Positions 63,805 through 64,000 of a DNA stretch of 64,000 bases are shown here, in pieces. The notes beneath the pieces are model-generated. The model did no database searches, was not told the origin of the DNA, and saw nothing but the letters and a program-made list of their open reading frames with translations. Positions within the stretch are counted from its first letter, which is position 1. Each line of letters starts with the position of its first letter. This stretch comes from Himantopus leucocephalus (lineage: Eukaryota > Chordata > Aves > Charadriiformes > Recurvirostridae). The position numbers and the translations under genes were made by a program. Where the stretch lies: NCBI GenBank assembly GCA_003993805.1, contig RSEF01000005.1, forward strand, positions 16,982,444 to 17,046,443. Direction: 5' to 3'.

Positions 63805-64000
63805 CTGTAAAAGTACACACAGCAAAAAGTCAAGATGATTTCATCTTTATTTGGAAAGCACATGCAACTTACTGAAGAGATGAAACTTATTATAATCCAA
63901 ATCCAAATTTGAAACAAATGCATTTTCATAATCTTTCAGATGCAGAATACACTTCACATAAGCTATGAGCTTCTCACATTATTCTCACTTTCAGTCACCT
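63805..64000 (-). other. AP2A2 intron reaching the window edge
   Basis: Intron upstream of the first visible AP2A2 exon. The earlier exons, encoding roughly the first 380 residues, lie beyond the right edge. Confidence 0.75.

Overview
The window is vertebrate, most likely bird, genomic DNA. It has long AT-rich introns and canonical GT-AG exon structure. It carries several CR1 LINE fragments with the avian ATTCTATGAT-type 3' end, and one long terminal repeat of a family I recognise from bird genomes. It holds two protein-coding genes arranged tail to tail. A gel-forming mucin on the + strand (TATA box near 443, stop codon at 47081-47083) is MUC6, known in birds as the ovomucin beta subunit. 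The 3' part of AP2A2, the alpha-2 subunit of the AP-2 clathrin adaptor, lies on the - strand (63804 down to 51068). This AP2A2/MUC6 order and convergence matches the human mucin locus and supports both names.

MUC6 was rebuilt exon by exon. Thirty-six coding exons join in frame from a signal peptide (556-607) to a C-terminal cystine knot (45076-47083), giving about 1,745 codons including a 100-N gap. The order is signal peptide, VWD1-C8-TIL, VWD2-C8-TIL, a TIL-type D' segment, VWD3-C8, a Cys-rich linker, a Ser/Thr/Pro mucin region (exons 28-34) and the knot. There is no D4-B-C block and I found no CysD module, which separates MUC6 from MUC2, MUC5AC and MUC5B. The mucin region is certainly under-represented: its largest exon is broken by an arbitrary-sized gap. 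The 39.5-42.1 kb stretch contains a duplicated exon pair, in which a 48-nt exon is followed by a long Ser/Thr/Pro exon.

Thirteen AP2A2 exons (about 561 residues) cover the end of the trunk, the hinge and the whole ear. One AP2A2 intron (54004-54807) carries minor-spliceosome (U12) signals.

The rest is intron, 3' UTR, short intergenic DNA and retroelement remnants: two long CR1 copies in opposite orientation in MUC6 introns 22 and 28, three short CR1 tails, and a solo LTR in intron 17. Assembly flags are N runs at 7510, 18276-18375, 41598-41697 and 62593, and a probable false duplication around 7362-7654. I saw no tRNA, rRNA, CRISPR array or prokaryotic-type operon, and nothing that amounts to a wholly new system. 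The best leads are the hidden mucin repeat, the exon-doublet duplication, the U12 intron, the 3' UTR G-quadruplex motifs and an upstream ATG that overlaps the MUC6 start.
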